A stretch of DNA of 64,000 bases from Pseudomonadota bacterium (GCA_002862435.1 PKDC01000057.1:62001-126000); one strand, 5' to 3'. Positions 54,279 through 63,914 are shown, counted from the stretch's first letter. The notes: generated from the sequence alone by a model not told the origin. Translations and numbers: made by a program.

Positions 54279-55370
54279 ATGAAAGGTCTTTGCCATGGTT
54301 TGCGTGCGCGTGGGGTCACGCTCTTGCTGAGCTTGAGTCTTGCGCTTGCCACCGGCGTCGTCGCCGCCGAACCCCTCAAGGTGGCCTTCGTCTATGTGGG
54401 CCCGGTCGGCGATGCCGGCTGGACCTACGCCCATGACCAGGGCCGGCTGATGTTGGAGAAGGAACTCGGCGACAAGGTCAAGACCACTTACGTCGAGAGC
54501 GTGCCCGAGGGTGCCGATGCCGAGCGTGTGATTCGACAGCTCGCGGTGGATGGCAATCAGCTGATCTTCACGACCTCCTTTGGCTACATGGAGCCCACAC
54601 TGAAGGTCGCAAAGGCCTTCCCGAAAGTGACGTTTGAACACGCCACCGGCTTCAAGACCGCCAAGAACTTGGGCGTGTACGAGACGCGCTTCTATGAGGG
54701 CGCCTATCTGCTCGGCATCCTTGCCGGCGGCATGAGCAAGACCGACACCGTCGGTTTTGTCGGCTCCTTCCCGATCCCGGAGGTGATCCGCAACATCAAC
54801 GCCTTCACGCTGGGCGCGCAGAGCGTGAACCCGAAGATCAAGACCAAGGTGATCTGGGTGAACACTTGGTACGACCCAGGCAAGGAGCGCCAGGCCGCCG
54901 AGACCCTGGTGGCCCAGGGGGCGGACGTGATGTGCCAGAACACCGACTCGCCGGCGACGCTGCAGGTCGCCCAGGAAAAGGGCGTCTACGCCTGCGGTTG
55001 GGATAGCGACATGGCCCGCTTCGCGCCCAAGGCGCAGCTTTCGGCCAACATCAACAACTGGGGTCCGCACTATGTGAAGAGCGCGCAGGCGGTGCTGGCG
55101 GGCACCTGGAAATCTGGTGATGCCAAACTTGGCATCGCCGAGGACGCGATCCATCTGGCGCCCGTGTTGCCGGTCGTGCCGGCGCCCATCAAGAAAATCT
55201 TTGACGACAAGATGGCGGCCATCAAGAGTGGCAGCTTCAAGCCCTTCAGCGGGCCGTTGAAGGATCAGACGGGCACGCTGAAAGTCGCCGCCGGGGCGGA
55301 GCTAACGCTGCCTGAATTGATGTCGATGAACTGGTATGTGGCCGGCGTCGAAGGATCCATCCCCAAGTAA
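54279..55370 (+). CDS. BMP-family ABC transporter substrate-binding protein
   Basis: A periplasmic purine nucleoside/base-binding protein (PnrA/BmpA type) for the ABC permeases encoded in the divergent operon. 363 residues from the ATG at 54279, after GGGGG. Signal peptide up to LATGVVAAEPLKV. The family N-terminus is VAFVYVGPVGDAGWTYAHDQGR, followed by FEHATGFKTAKNLGVYETRFYEGAYLLG and the ligand-site segment AQGADVMCQNTDSPATLQVA. The system's binding protein is on the opposite strand from its membrane parts. Confidence 0.94.
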   Translation: MKGLCHGLRARGVTLLLSLSLALATGVVAAEPLKVAFVYVGPVGDAGWTYAHDQGRLMLEKELGDKVKTTYVESVPEGADAERVIRQLAVDGNQLIFTTSFGYMEPTLKVAKAFPKVTFEHATGFKTAKNLGVYETRFYEGAYLLGILAGGMSKTDTVGFVGSFPIPEVIRNINAFTLGAQSVNPKIKTKVIWVNTWYDPGKERQAAETLVAQGADVMCQNTDSPATLQVAQEKGVYACGWDSDMARFAPKAQLSANINNWGPHYVKSAQAVLAGTWKSGDAKLGIAEDAIHLAPVLPVVPAPIKKIFDDKMAAIKSGSFKPFSGPLKDQTGTLKVAAGAELTLPELMSMNWYVAGVEGSIPK

Positions 55371-55439
55371 ACCAGGCGCGATCGCGCACAGGAACGGCAT
55401 CCATGGGGATTCAGTACGGCCTTGATCCGACTGGGATGA

Positions 55440-56477
<1,038 letters not shown>

Positions 56478-56613
56478 ACAAGCCTTGAACGCCTGGCTTC
56501 GACTCGCCAAGACCCGTGGTGAATGGCGTTCGGAGTAGGCGTCGTTTTTTCGGCCTGGTCGCGGGAGTTGATGCGCCCCCTATCCCCTCACCCCGGTTCC
56601 GCACCGCCACTGC

Positions 56614-58005
56614 TCAGCCCTGCAGTTGCCGGCTGGCGCGGCGATGCCGTTCGATCAGCGGCGGCAGATCGACCCCAAGCAGCCTGCCGTCCTCGATCAC
56701 CACCCGGCCATTGATGATCGACAGCCAGGCGCTGGCCGGGGCGCAGGTCAGCAGGCTCGCGACCGGGTCCGACTGGCCGCCGGCATGCGCTAGATCATCC
56801 ATCCGGAACGCGACCAGATCGGCGGCCTTGCCGGCCTCCAGGCTGCCGAGATCGTCGCGGCCCAGGATCGCCGCACCGCCGCGGGTCGCCAGCCGTAGCG
56901 CCTCGCGCGCTGACATGCGGTCGGCGCGGGACTCGAAGCCCGGCCAGCCGACGCGCTGCAGCAGCATCGCCTGGCGCGCTTCGCCGAGCAGGTGGTTGCC
57001 GTCGTTGCTGGCCGAGCCGTCGACGCCGAGGCCGAGACGCACGCCGCGATCGAGCATCTCGCGCACCGGCGCGATGCCGGAGGCGAGGATCATGTTGCTG
57101 CTCGGACAATGGCAGACGCCGCTGCAGCTGTGCGCGAGCTTGCCGATGTCGGCGCTGCTGGGGTGGACCATGTGCGCGAACCAGACGTCGTCGCCGAGCC
57201 AGCCCAGCGATTCGGCGTAGTCGACCGGCCGCAGGCCGAATTTCTCGACGCAGTAGCGATCCTCATCCGCCGTCTCGCCCAGATGCGTGTGCAGCCGCAC
57301 CGCGCGCTGGCTGCGCGCCAGTGCCGCAGTCTCGCGCATCAGCGCGGCGCTGACCGAGAACGGCGAGCAGGGCGCCAGCCCAATCCGCAGCATCGAGCCC
57401 GGCGCCGGGTCATGGAACTGCGCGATGACGCGCTGGCAGTCGGCGAGGATGGCGTCCTCATCCTCCACCAGGGCGTCGGGCGGCAGGCCGCCCTGGCGCT
57501 CGCCGACACTCATCGATCCGCGCGTCGGATGGAAGCGCACGCCCAGTTCCCGGGCGGCGGCGATCGCGTCATCGAGCTGCGCGCCGTTGGGAAACATGTA
57601 CAGGTGATCGGCGACCGTGGTCGCGCCCGACAGCAGCAGCTCGCAAAGCCCGACTTTGGCGCTGACGTAGACCGCTTCCGGGTCCATGCGGCCCCAGATC
57701 GGGTACAGCTTCTTCAGCCAGTCGAACAGCACCAGGCCGCCGCCGGTGCCGATGCTGCGGGTCAGCGTCTGGAACAGGTGGTGGTGGCCATTGATCAGTC
57801 CCGGCATCAGCACGCAACCGGACACATCGAAGCGCCGATCCGGCGCGCGTTCGGCCGGCGCCTCGGCAATCCAAGCCTCGAGTTCGGCGCTGCTGCCGAC
57901 CTTCTCGATCCAGCCGTCGCGCAGCATCACCGCCCCGCCCTGGATCTCGCGGCCGGCATCGTCGTGGGTGACCAGCACGTCGGCGCCGCTGAGCAGTTGT
58001 CGCAT
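56614..58005 (-). CDS. 8-oxoguanine deaminase
   Basis: An amidohydrolase that converts 8-oxoguanine to urate, bypassing Xdh. 463 residues from the ATG at 58005; the ORF track adds a tail from another frame. Motifs: LMPGLINGHHHLFQTLTRSIGTGGGLVLFDWLKKLYP, typical of this group, then LHTHLGETADEDRYC, AHMVHPSSADIGKL, and VDGSASNDGNHLLGEARQAM. It sits 5 bases after the dioxygenase on the same strand and converges with adenine deaminase. Closest alternative: another cyclic deaminase such as isoxanthopterin deaminase. Confidence 0.88.
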   Translation of the reverse strand: MRQLLSGADVLVTHDDAGREIQGGAVMLRDGWIEKVGSSAELEAWIAEAPAERAPDRRFDVSGCVLMPGLINGHHHLFQTLTRSIGTGGGLVLFDWLKKLYPIWGRMDPEAVYVSAKVGLCELLLSGATTVADHLYMFPNGAQLDDAIAAARELGVRFHPTRGSMSVGERQGGLPPDALVEDEDAILADCQRVIAQFHDPAPGSMLRIGLAPCSPFSVSAALMRETAALARSQRAVRLHTHLGETADEDRYCVEKFGLRPVDYAESLGWLGDDVWFAHMVHPSSADIGKLAHSCSGVCHCPSSNMILASGIAPVREMLDRGVRLGLGVDGSASNDGNHLLGEARQAMLLQRVGWPGFESRADRMSAREALRLATRGGAAILGRDDLGSLEAGKAADLVAFRMDDLAHAGGQSDPVASLLTCAPASAWLSIINGRVVIEDGRLLGVDLPPLIERHRRASRQLQG

Positions 58006-58009
58006 CGGC

Positions 58010-59113
58010 TCAGGCTCCGTCCCGCGCGGCCTTGAGGCGCTCGGCTTCGCGGCCGGCGGCGGTGTTCGGCGTGCCGGCACGCGAGCCGGCGAGCTTGGCG
58101 GCCAGGTGATCGGCGACACGGATTGGCGGATCGCCGCTGCCGTCGGCGCCCCGACAGGAGGCGATGGTCTCGATCAGCGCATCGAAATTGCCGTCGTGGA
58201 AATAGGCCGCCGAGCGCCGGCGGACGATGCGGCCATCGACCACCGGCGGCTGCACGCGGTGCAGGGTCGAGCGCCAACGCTCATGGGTCCAGCGGGCGGT
58301 CAGGTCGCCGAGATTGACGAGCAGCGCGCCCGGCGCCGGCTGCACGTCGTGCCAGACGCCATCGCCGCCGAGCACCTGCAGGCCCGGCACCGGGTCCGCC
58401 CAGAGCACGGTGACGATGCCGTAATCGGTGTGCGCGCCCATGCCGGTCGGCGTCCCCTGCCCGATCGCGAGTCCCGGCGGCAGCGCGTAATGATTCATCC
58501 GCAGCACATCGATCGAATGGTCGGTGACGCTGGCGAACACCTGCGGATCGACACCGAGCGCGTCGGCGAAGATCCGGCACAGGGTGCGGGCGACGCGACC
58601 CGCCTGCTCGAAATAGGCCCAGACCGTGCGCTGGAACTGCGCAGCGTCGAAGTCGGCGCTGCTCGCCGGCCAACGATTGGCGGCATATAGATCCGTCGGC
58701 AGCGACAGCTCCGGAAACGCGGCGGCGCTGGTACCCACATTGAAGGCCTCGAAATAGTCCTTGAGCGGCGCCGCAGACGCCAAGCCCAGCGACAGGCTCA
58801 AGGATTCACTGTACGGCGGCGCATAGCCGCGATTGATCTCCGGCGGCGCGCGGTCGCGCAGCTTGCGCTCCAGCGGCTGGGAGAAGTACGCATCGATCGC
58901 CGCCGCGAGCCCGGCGAGCGTCGCCTCCGGCACACCATGCCCACGGATCTGCACGAAGCCGACCTCGCGACAGGCCGCGTCCAGCTCCACAGCAACACGC
59001 ACCCGAGCCGCGTCGTCACCGCCGCTCACATACGGCGCGATATCGACAATCGGCACGGCAAACGCCGGTGGTGCGTCCGGCGGCGCCTGGGGATCGCTGG
59101 GCAATATGGCCAT
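58010..59113 (-). CDS. Isopenicillin-N-synthase-like 2-oxoglutarate/Fe(II) dioxygenase
   Basis: A non-heme iron oxygenase of 367 residues from the ATG at 59113 (MAILPSDPQA). N-terminal DIOX_N domain: VPIVDIAPYVSGGD and GFVQIRGHGVPE. The 2OG-Fe(II) core has the iron ligands in MGAHTDYGIVTVLW (H-x-D) and STLHRV (distal H), and the co-substrate arginine in RRRSAAYFHDGNFD. It lies directly upstream of, and almost touching, the 8-oxoguanine deaminase gene, within a purine island, so a purine or methylated purine substrate is plausible. No characterised relative with known substrate comes to mind. Confidence 0.87.
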   Translation of the reverse strand: MAILPSDPQAPPDAPPAFAVPIVDIAPYVSGGDDAARVRVAVELDAACREVGFVQIRGHGVPEATLAGLAAAIDAYFSQPLERKLRDRAPPEINRGYAPPYSESLSLSLGLASAAPLKDYFEAFNVGTSAAAFPELSLPTDLYAANRWPASSADFDAAQFQRTVWAYFEQAGRVARTLCRIFADALGVDPQVFASVTDHSIDVLRMNHYALPPGLAIGQGTPTGMGAHTDYGIVTVLWADPVPGLQVLGGDGVWHDVQPAPGALLVNLGDLTARWTHERWRSTLHRVQPPVVDGRIVRRRSAAYFHDGNFDALIETIASCRGADGSGDPPIRVADHLAAKLAGSRAGTPNTAAGREAERLKAARDGA

Positions 59114-59350
59114 TGGGTCTCCTGCATGCCCCGCCGGGGCGGCAACCGATGGGATTGGCCGGATTCGCACGCAACGCGCCGTTGGCAACCCGGCATTCGA
59201 CTTAACCGAGAAGGATGCAATTGGCCTGCCGGTTTCTGCACAGCGAATGTGTCCCATCGCCCCGGCCGCGCGCAACAGCGCTCAGCGACAGGCTCCGGAC
59301 GGCTCTCTCGGCGGACTTGCCTTGTAGGGCAGCAAGAAGTCGCCCTTGAT

Positions 59351-60646
59351 TTAGGGCAATTCCAGATCCCCCAACCCTTTCTCGTTCTCACGTGTCACGA
59401 TCGGCGGCGCGAGCTCAGGCGCGAGTTGGTCGTAGACTTGAGCCACGGCCAGACGCAGGTTCTGCAGATAGCCCCAACAGTGGCTTTCGTCCACCGCCGT
59501 GAACACGATCGAGGTCAACGCCACCGGATCGACTTCCTCGTCGCGCTCCTTGGCGTGCATGAAGTTATTGCGCAGGTCGCGCACCGTCTCCAGCGCGTCA
59601 TAGGGCGGTTGCCCCTCTACCAGCGGCACGAAGCTCCGGCCAGCGGCTTGAGCCAGCGCCGCCCCGGCCTCGTTCATCTTCTGCACCGGCGTCCGCTTGT
59701 CGCGGTAGTGGGGATGGACCATTGTCTGCTGGAACACCAGCCGGTTGCCAATCGCCTCGGCGCAGGCTGCAACTGCGACAACGCAATAGACGCCGTGGAA
59801 GAACGCACCTTCTGTATCGCGCTTCTGCATGTTGGCCTTTAACTCATGCAACTCGCGCAGCGCCTTTTCGTAGTGCAGCAGCGCGAACGACAGTTCGATG
59901 CGCGGCTGACCGGCAGCGTCATGAGTCAGCCGGCCGTAGCGGGTCAGTGTCGGCGCGATGTAGTCGAACGGTTTTTCCAGCGGCTCGCGCTCGCGATGGT
60001 GTTTCATCGCCGCCGCGTGGATTTTCCCGTTCTCGACGAACATCGCATCCAGCAGCGTGGCTAGGCGACCGATGTCGCGTGGCGCATCGCGCGGCCCGTT
60101 GACATAGTCCGCATGGAAGATGCGAACCATTTCCGCCAGCGGGCCGAAATCGACGTGCGAAGAACGCGGTCGGCTGTGCCCATCGACAGTGACCAGCTCA
60201 GCGAAACTACGCTGATAGCTGCCACTGCGGTCCATAAAGATGTATTGCGTCCCGAGCGCGGCGAACGGGTGCATCCCGATGTAGAAGGGGTCGTTGAAGT
60301 AAATCATCCATTGGGCACGCGGGTTGGCCATACCTTCGACGATCACCTGCGCCTCCGGCGACATCCCCGCATCGACGCCACCACCCATGAATACATTGAG
60401 CAGTCGGCTCCCACCTTCGTCTGGCCGCATGTTCTGCATCAGGCGGCCGTTGGCGAACACGACAAACTCGTGGATTTCGTTGCGGCACGCCTCGATCCGC
60501 GCGATATCCACCGCCAGGAACGGATAAGTCTTGATCGGAACCCACACGTCGCGGAATCGCTGCAGCACGTGCTCAACTCGCAACCAATCCGACACCTGCG
60601 TATCCGGCAGGGTTTCGCCGTTGACCCCTTCAAAACGCTGCTGCAC
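59351..60646 (-). CDS. Unrecognised protein with a HEPN-like RN-x3-H motif
   Basis: 431 residues from a GTG, not recognised as a named family. No signal peptide or membrane helices. The first half has mixed character with aromatic clusters (WMIYFNDPFYIGMHPFAALGTQYIFMDRSGSY). The second half is helical. It includes VRDLRNNFMHAKERDEEVD, an Arg-Asn-x3-His motif like that of HEPN ribonucleases, preceded by helices of the right spacing. It sits next to remnants of restriction-modification and Fic genes. A role in defence or stress is inference only. Confidence 0.65.
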   Translation of the reverse strand: MQQRFEGVNGETLPDTQVSDWLRVEHVLQRFRDVWVPIKTYPFLAVDIARIEACRNEIHEFVVFANGRLMQNMRPDEGGSRLLNVFMGGGVDAGMSPEAQVIVEGMANPRAQWMIYFNDPFYIGMHPFAALGTQYIFMDRSGSYQRSFAELVTVDGHSRPRSSHVDFGPLAEMVRIFHADYVNGPRDAPRDIGRLATLLDAMFVENGKIHAAAMKHHREREPLEKPFDYIAPTLTRYGRLTHDAAGQPRIELSFALLHYEKALRELHELKANMQKRDTEGAFFHGVYCVVAVAACAEAIGNRLVFQQTMVHPHYRDKRTPVQKMNEAGAALAQAAGRSFVPLVEGQPPYDALETVRDLRNNFMHAKERDEEVDPVALTSIVFTAVDESHCWGYLQNLRLAVAQVYDQLAPELAPPIVTRENEKGLGDLELP

Positions 60647-60734
60647 GTTCCACCCCAGCGGTTGCCGTCGATTCCCAAAGGTTAGATGGTATTAGACGAG
60701 CATGTCCGCATGCAGTGGAGACACTCTCTCCACG

Positions 60735-61071
60735 GACGTGCCAGCTCGCGCCGATGTTGTGGCCGGCCGCGGCCTGTGCGGTCTGGCGCCGCAGGTCGTC
60801 GATCAGCGCCTTGGGGTGGATGTTTTCCTGGATGTAGACCGGCGGTGTGTGGACGACTAGGGTCCGACCAGTCCTGCACGTCCTTGCCCTTGCCGCGCCA
60901 GACGAGCTGAGGGTCGAGATCCTTGTTGCGGCGTTCTTAGGCGACGCGCAGCGGGTGTTTCTGCGCCTCGTCTATCACCGATTGGTATTCAGCGGTGGGG
61001 ATGTTCTTGCGAGTGGCGTCGTCGTGCTTGAGGGCTTCAACGCTTAGCGGTGTCTTGGAGTTGCAGGCCAT
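60735..61071 (-). pseudogene. mod (pseudo): Fragment of a type III restriction-modification methyltransferase (Mod)
   Basis: Read on the minus strand from ATG 61071: SKTPLSVEALKHDDATRKNIPTAEYQ, then HPLRVA, a TAA where homologues have tyrosine, ERRNKDLDPQLVWRGKGKDVQDWSD, an extra C that shifts the frame, and in the new frame VYIQENIHPKALIDDLRRQT. This matches the first ~110 residues of type III Mod (adenine-specific) proteins; the catalytic part is missing. At least two inactivating changes plus truncation. It overlaps the end of the upstream fic gene, as in a mod operon. Confidence 0.75.
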
Positions 61072-61073
61072 GG

Positions 61074-61850
61074 TCAGCTCTCGTCAATCGGCGGGGCTTC
61101 GCCCGTGAGAATTTTGAATAGGGGTTCGTTGATGTAGTAGTTGTTGCGCCCGAGCTTGCGTTTGCGTAGGAAGCCGTCGGTCACCAGCTGGTCGAGGTAC
61201 TTGGTGGCGGTGAGCCGGGAGACCTTGAGGTCGCGCTCGACGAACGCGATCTTGGTGTAGGGGTGCGAGAACAGGTTATTGATGAGGTCCTGGCTATAGA
61301 AGCGGTGGGCCTTGCGGATACGGTGTTTGTAATTCATCTGCAGGGACTTGATGGCCTGGATGGTGGTGATGCCTTCGGCCGCAGTGCGTTTCACGGTATC
61401 GAGGATGTAGATCACCCAGTCTTCCCAGTTGCCGGTTTCGCGCACGCTTTGCAGCAGGTGGTAGTAATCCGCCTTGGTGCGGACAATGGCACGGCTCATG
61501 TAGAGCACGGGAATGTCCAGCAAGCCTTCCTTGACCAGATAGAGCACGTTAATGATGCGACCGGTACGGCCGTTGCCGTCGTAGAAGGGGTGGATGCTCT
61601 CAAACTGGTGGTGAATGAGAGCCATCTTGACCAGCGGATCTGCGTCGAACAGCGCGTAGTCATTGATGAAGCGTTCGAGGTCGCCCATCAAGTCCGGCAG
61701 CAGTTCCGGCGACGATGGCGTGTAAGTGATGCGGCCAGCGCCGTCCTTGAGCGTGGTGCCGGGCAGCTTGCGGTAGCCGGGACGGTTCTTTTCCAACACG
61801 CCCTGGATTTCCACGATACGGTTTCCTGTGAGCAGACCGGTCTGGCGCAC
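61074..61850 (-). CDS. Fic domain protein, N-terminally truncated
   Basis: An AMP-transferase (Fic) fold protein. 258 residues from GTG 61850; typical relatives are ~370. The catalytic loop is intact: HPFYDGNGRTGRI (HPFx[D/E]GNGRxxR), preceded by MALIHHQFESI. A C-terminal winged-helix-like part follows (VSRLTATKYLDQLVTDGFLRKRKLG). The frame stays open upstream and shows homology back to AAKEVARYSVALCVGFEAV (about 61912), but the N-terminal ~110 residues, where the (S/T)xxxE(G/N) inhibitory motif normally lies, are replaced by repeat sequence. May be a non-functional remnant or a deregulated enzyme; the true start is unknown. Confidence 0.8.
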   Translation of the reverse strand: MRQTGLLTGNRIVEIQGVLEKNRPGYRKLPGTTLKDGAGRITYTPSSPELLPDLMGDLERFINDYALFDADPLVKMALIHHQFESIHPFYDGNGRTGRIINVLYLVKEGLLDIPVLYMSRAIVRTKADYYHLLQSVRETGNWEDWVIYILDTVKRTAAEGITTIQAIKSLQMNYKHRIRKAHRFYSQDLINNLFSHPYTKIAFVERDLKVSRLTATKYLDQLVTDGFLRKRKLGRNNYYINEPLFKILTGEAPPIDES

Positions 61851-61927
61851 CGCCTCGAAGCCGACGCACAGGGCGACACTATAGCGGGCGACCTCCTTGG
61901 CGGCAGGGCTGCCGTCGGCATCCAGGG

Positions 61928-62019
61928 CGGCTGATCGTAAGGTTATGTGTCGGCCAATTGCAAGGTTAAATGCCGGCTGATCGCCATGTCAGGTTTCGGC
62001 TGATCGTAACCCTGTCCCC
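61928..62019. repeat. Four imperfect 23-bp tandem repeats, possible insertion-sequence end
   Basis: Copies start at 61928, 61951, 61974 and 61997, exactly 23 apart: CGGCTGATCGTAAGG..., CGGCCAATTGCAAGG..., CGGCTGATCGCCATG..., CGGCTGATCGTAACC.... The repeats abut the truncated 5' end of fic. Multiple short terminal repeats of this kind occur at the ends of IS21-family elements; no transposase is visible, so this is a suggestion. Confidence 0.6.
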
Positions 62020-62122
62020 TCGCGCGGGCATCCGGAGGCGCTATTTTTTCCCTGATCTTGCCGGCCTTGTGCTCATCGCCCGTCAGCCGGGCTGAGGGTG
62101 GGGGCGGTCCATGGCATTCGCT

Positions 62123-63382
62123 TCACGCCGCCTCGTCCTTCGCAGCGCCGACCTTCTCGCCCGTGACGCGCTCGACGACGAGCCCGGCGGAAAGCCCATG
62201 GAAGATGGTCGAGAGCAGGATCGTGATTGCGACCGTCGACCACAGGCCCTCCTCGTCGATCCAGTCGAGATGCGCGGCGGCATAGGCGATGTAATAGATC
62301 GAGCCGATGCCGCGCACGCCATAGACGCTGACGACCAGCCGCTCGCGCGGGCTGAAGCCGGTGCCGGCCAGAGAAAGCCAGGCGCAGATGGGCCGAATGG
62401 CGAAGATCAGCGCGGCGCCGACCGCGACATTTTCCCAATGGGCCTCGGCCCACAGGGCGGGCAATGCCAGGCCAAGCGCCACCAGCAGGAGCGCCGTCAG
62501 GCTGTGCTCGATCGTCTGGGTGAAATCATGCAGGCGGCGATGGAAGGCGTGCTTGGCCTCCGTGCGTCGCAATGTCATGCCGGACACGAAGGAGGCGATG
62601 AAGCCATAGCCTTCGATGAGCTCGGTCACGCCATAACAGAGCAGCACGCCAGCGATCGCGACGACGCCGGCCTCGGTGCGCGCCAGCGGATTGCGCGGCG
62701 GGAACTCAAACAGGAGCTTGCCAAGCAGCCAGCCGATGGCGATGCCAGCCCCGGCGCCAACCAGGATGCGATAACCGACATCGCGCCACGCCCAGTCCAG
62801 CAGGAGATCGCCCGTCACGGCGCCGACGGTGCCGATCGCGATCGCGAGATACACGAAAGGAAAGGCGAGCCCGTCGTTCAGCCCCGCCTCGGTGGTCAGC
62901 GTGAAGCGGACTGGATGCTCTTCCCCCTCGAGCGGTGGCCCGACCTGAACGTCGCTCGCCAGCACCGGGTCGGTCGGCGCCAGAACGGCGCCGAGCAGCA
63001 AGGCGCCAGCAAAGGTCATCCCGGCCAGTCCGCTGCCAAGCAAGGTGATCGCGGCGATGCAGAGCGGCATGGCAATGGCGAGCAGACGGATGGTCGGCTG
63101 CCAGCCGCTCCACCCGATCAGGCGGTCGATCCGCAGGCCAGTGCTGAACAATCCGACGATCAGGGCGATCTCGCTGCAGGTCTCCCAGGGCTTCGGGTAT
63201 CGCGTCGGGTCGATCTGTTCGGCGAGGCCCGGAATCAGTTCACTTGCGCCAATTCCGGCCAAGATCAGCAGCGCCGATGCGGCTGGCTCGCGGCCCGATA
63301 CGAAGCGTGGCAGCCAATAGGCGAGAATGATGCCCATGCCCAGGAGGGCTAGGCCGAGATGGAAAGTCGAGAACTCGTACAC
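62123..63382 (-). CDS. Cation/proton antiporter (CPA1, NhaP-like)
   Basis: 419 residues from the GTG at 63382, preceded by AGGGG; the ORF track over-extends it by 38 codons. About 12 hydrophobic segments. The family motif GAVLAPTDPVLASDVQVG contains the TDP element found in NhaP-like exchangers. Also EAGLNDGLAFPFVYLAIA (ion-binding ND) and VYGVRGIGSIYYIAYA. Likely exchanges Na+ or K+ for H+. It lies between the possible insertion-sequence end and PIN-domain debris and may have been acquired. Ion specificity is unknown. Confidence 0.9.
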   Translation of the reverse strand: MYEFSTFHLGLALLGMGIILAYWLPRFVSGREPAASALLILAGIGASELIPGLAEQIDPTRYPKPWETCSEIALIVGLFSTGLRIDRLIGWSGWQPTIRLLAIAMPLCIAAITLLGSGLAGMTFAGALLLGAVLAPTDPVLASDVQVGPPLEGEEHPVRFTLTTEAGLNDGLAFPFVYLAIAIGTVGAVTGDLLLDWAWRDVGYRILVGAGAGIAIGWLLGKLLFEFPPRNPLARTEAGVVAIAGVLLCYGVTELIEGYGFIASFVSGMTLRRTEAKHAFHRRLHDFTQTIEHSLTALLLVALGLALPALWAEAHWENVAVGAALIFAIRPICAWLSLAGTGFSPRERLVVSVYGVRGIGSIYYIAYAAAHLDWIDEEGLWSTVAITILLSTIFHGLSAGLVVERVTGEKVGAAKDEAA

Positions 63383-63437
63383 GCTCGCCCCTTTGCTCTG
63401 CCCGGCGCGCGACGCCGATGCGCAAGTCCATGTGTAC

Positions 63438-63680
63438 TTAGCCCGGCAACGGAAACAGGCGCAGACCCTGGTTGACGAAAGGCTCGAAATCCGCACCGAT
63501 CAGGGTGACGAATTCGGCCTTGGCCCGGATTGCCATCGCCGCGATGAGCGCATCGGTCTTGAGCATGCGTTTGCGGCCAGCGGCATTGAACAGCTCGGCC
63601 GCCAGCTCGGCGGCGTCCTCACCGACCGACAGAATACGTCCTTCGAGGAATGCGCGCCCCAGGCCGGCCTCGTTTCAGCC
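63438..63680 (-). pseudogene. VapC/PIN-domain toxin remnant, C-terminal part (frameshifted)
   Basis: On the minus strand the frame ending at TAA 63438 reads EAGLGRAFLEGRILSVG...LKTDALIAAMAI...GADFEPFVNQGLRLFPLPG, the C-terminal half of a PIN-domain toxin with its acidic residues. Just upstream VWYEFLSVPLAE, the preceding part of such a domain, is in a different frame, so a frameshift separates them. No N-terminus with the first catalytic aspartate is present. Confidence 0.65.
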
Positions 63681-63699
63681 AGCGGGACGGAAAGAAACT

Positions 63700-63913
63700 C
63701 GTACCAGACCGGGCCCTGACGGCGACGGCCTCCCCCGCCAGCGACGTTCGCCAGACGCCTGTGGCGGGTCCACAGGGGTCGGGGCGGCGAGCGCCACCAA
63801 TGCGAGCAGGTGCACGTCGGTGTAACCGATGCCGCGGCCATCAGCGCGTGGCTGTCGATGAAGCCCAGCAATTCGGCGTCGGTGGCCACTGGGTTCGGGA
63901 CGCGGGCATGCAA
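63700..63913 (-). pseudogene. Second VapC/PIN-domain remnant, C-terminal part with two frameshifts
   Basis: Minus strand: ELLGFIDSHALM in one frame, GRGIGYTDVHLLALVALAA in the next, then LWTRHRRLANVA back in the first. Together they match the end of a VapC toxin (FIDSHxLMGRGIGYxDxHLL...LWTRDxRL). Two single-base shifts break it, and it runs directly into the other PIN remnant. Confidence 0.65.
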
Positions 63914-63914
63914 C

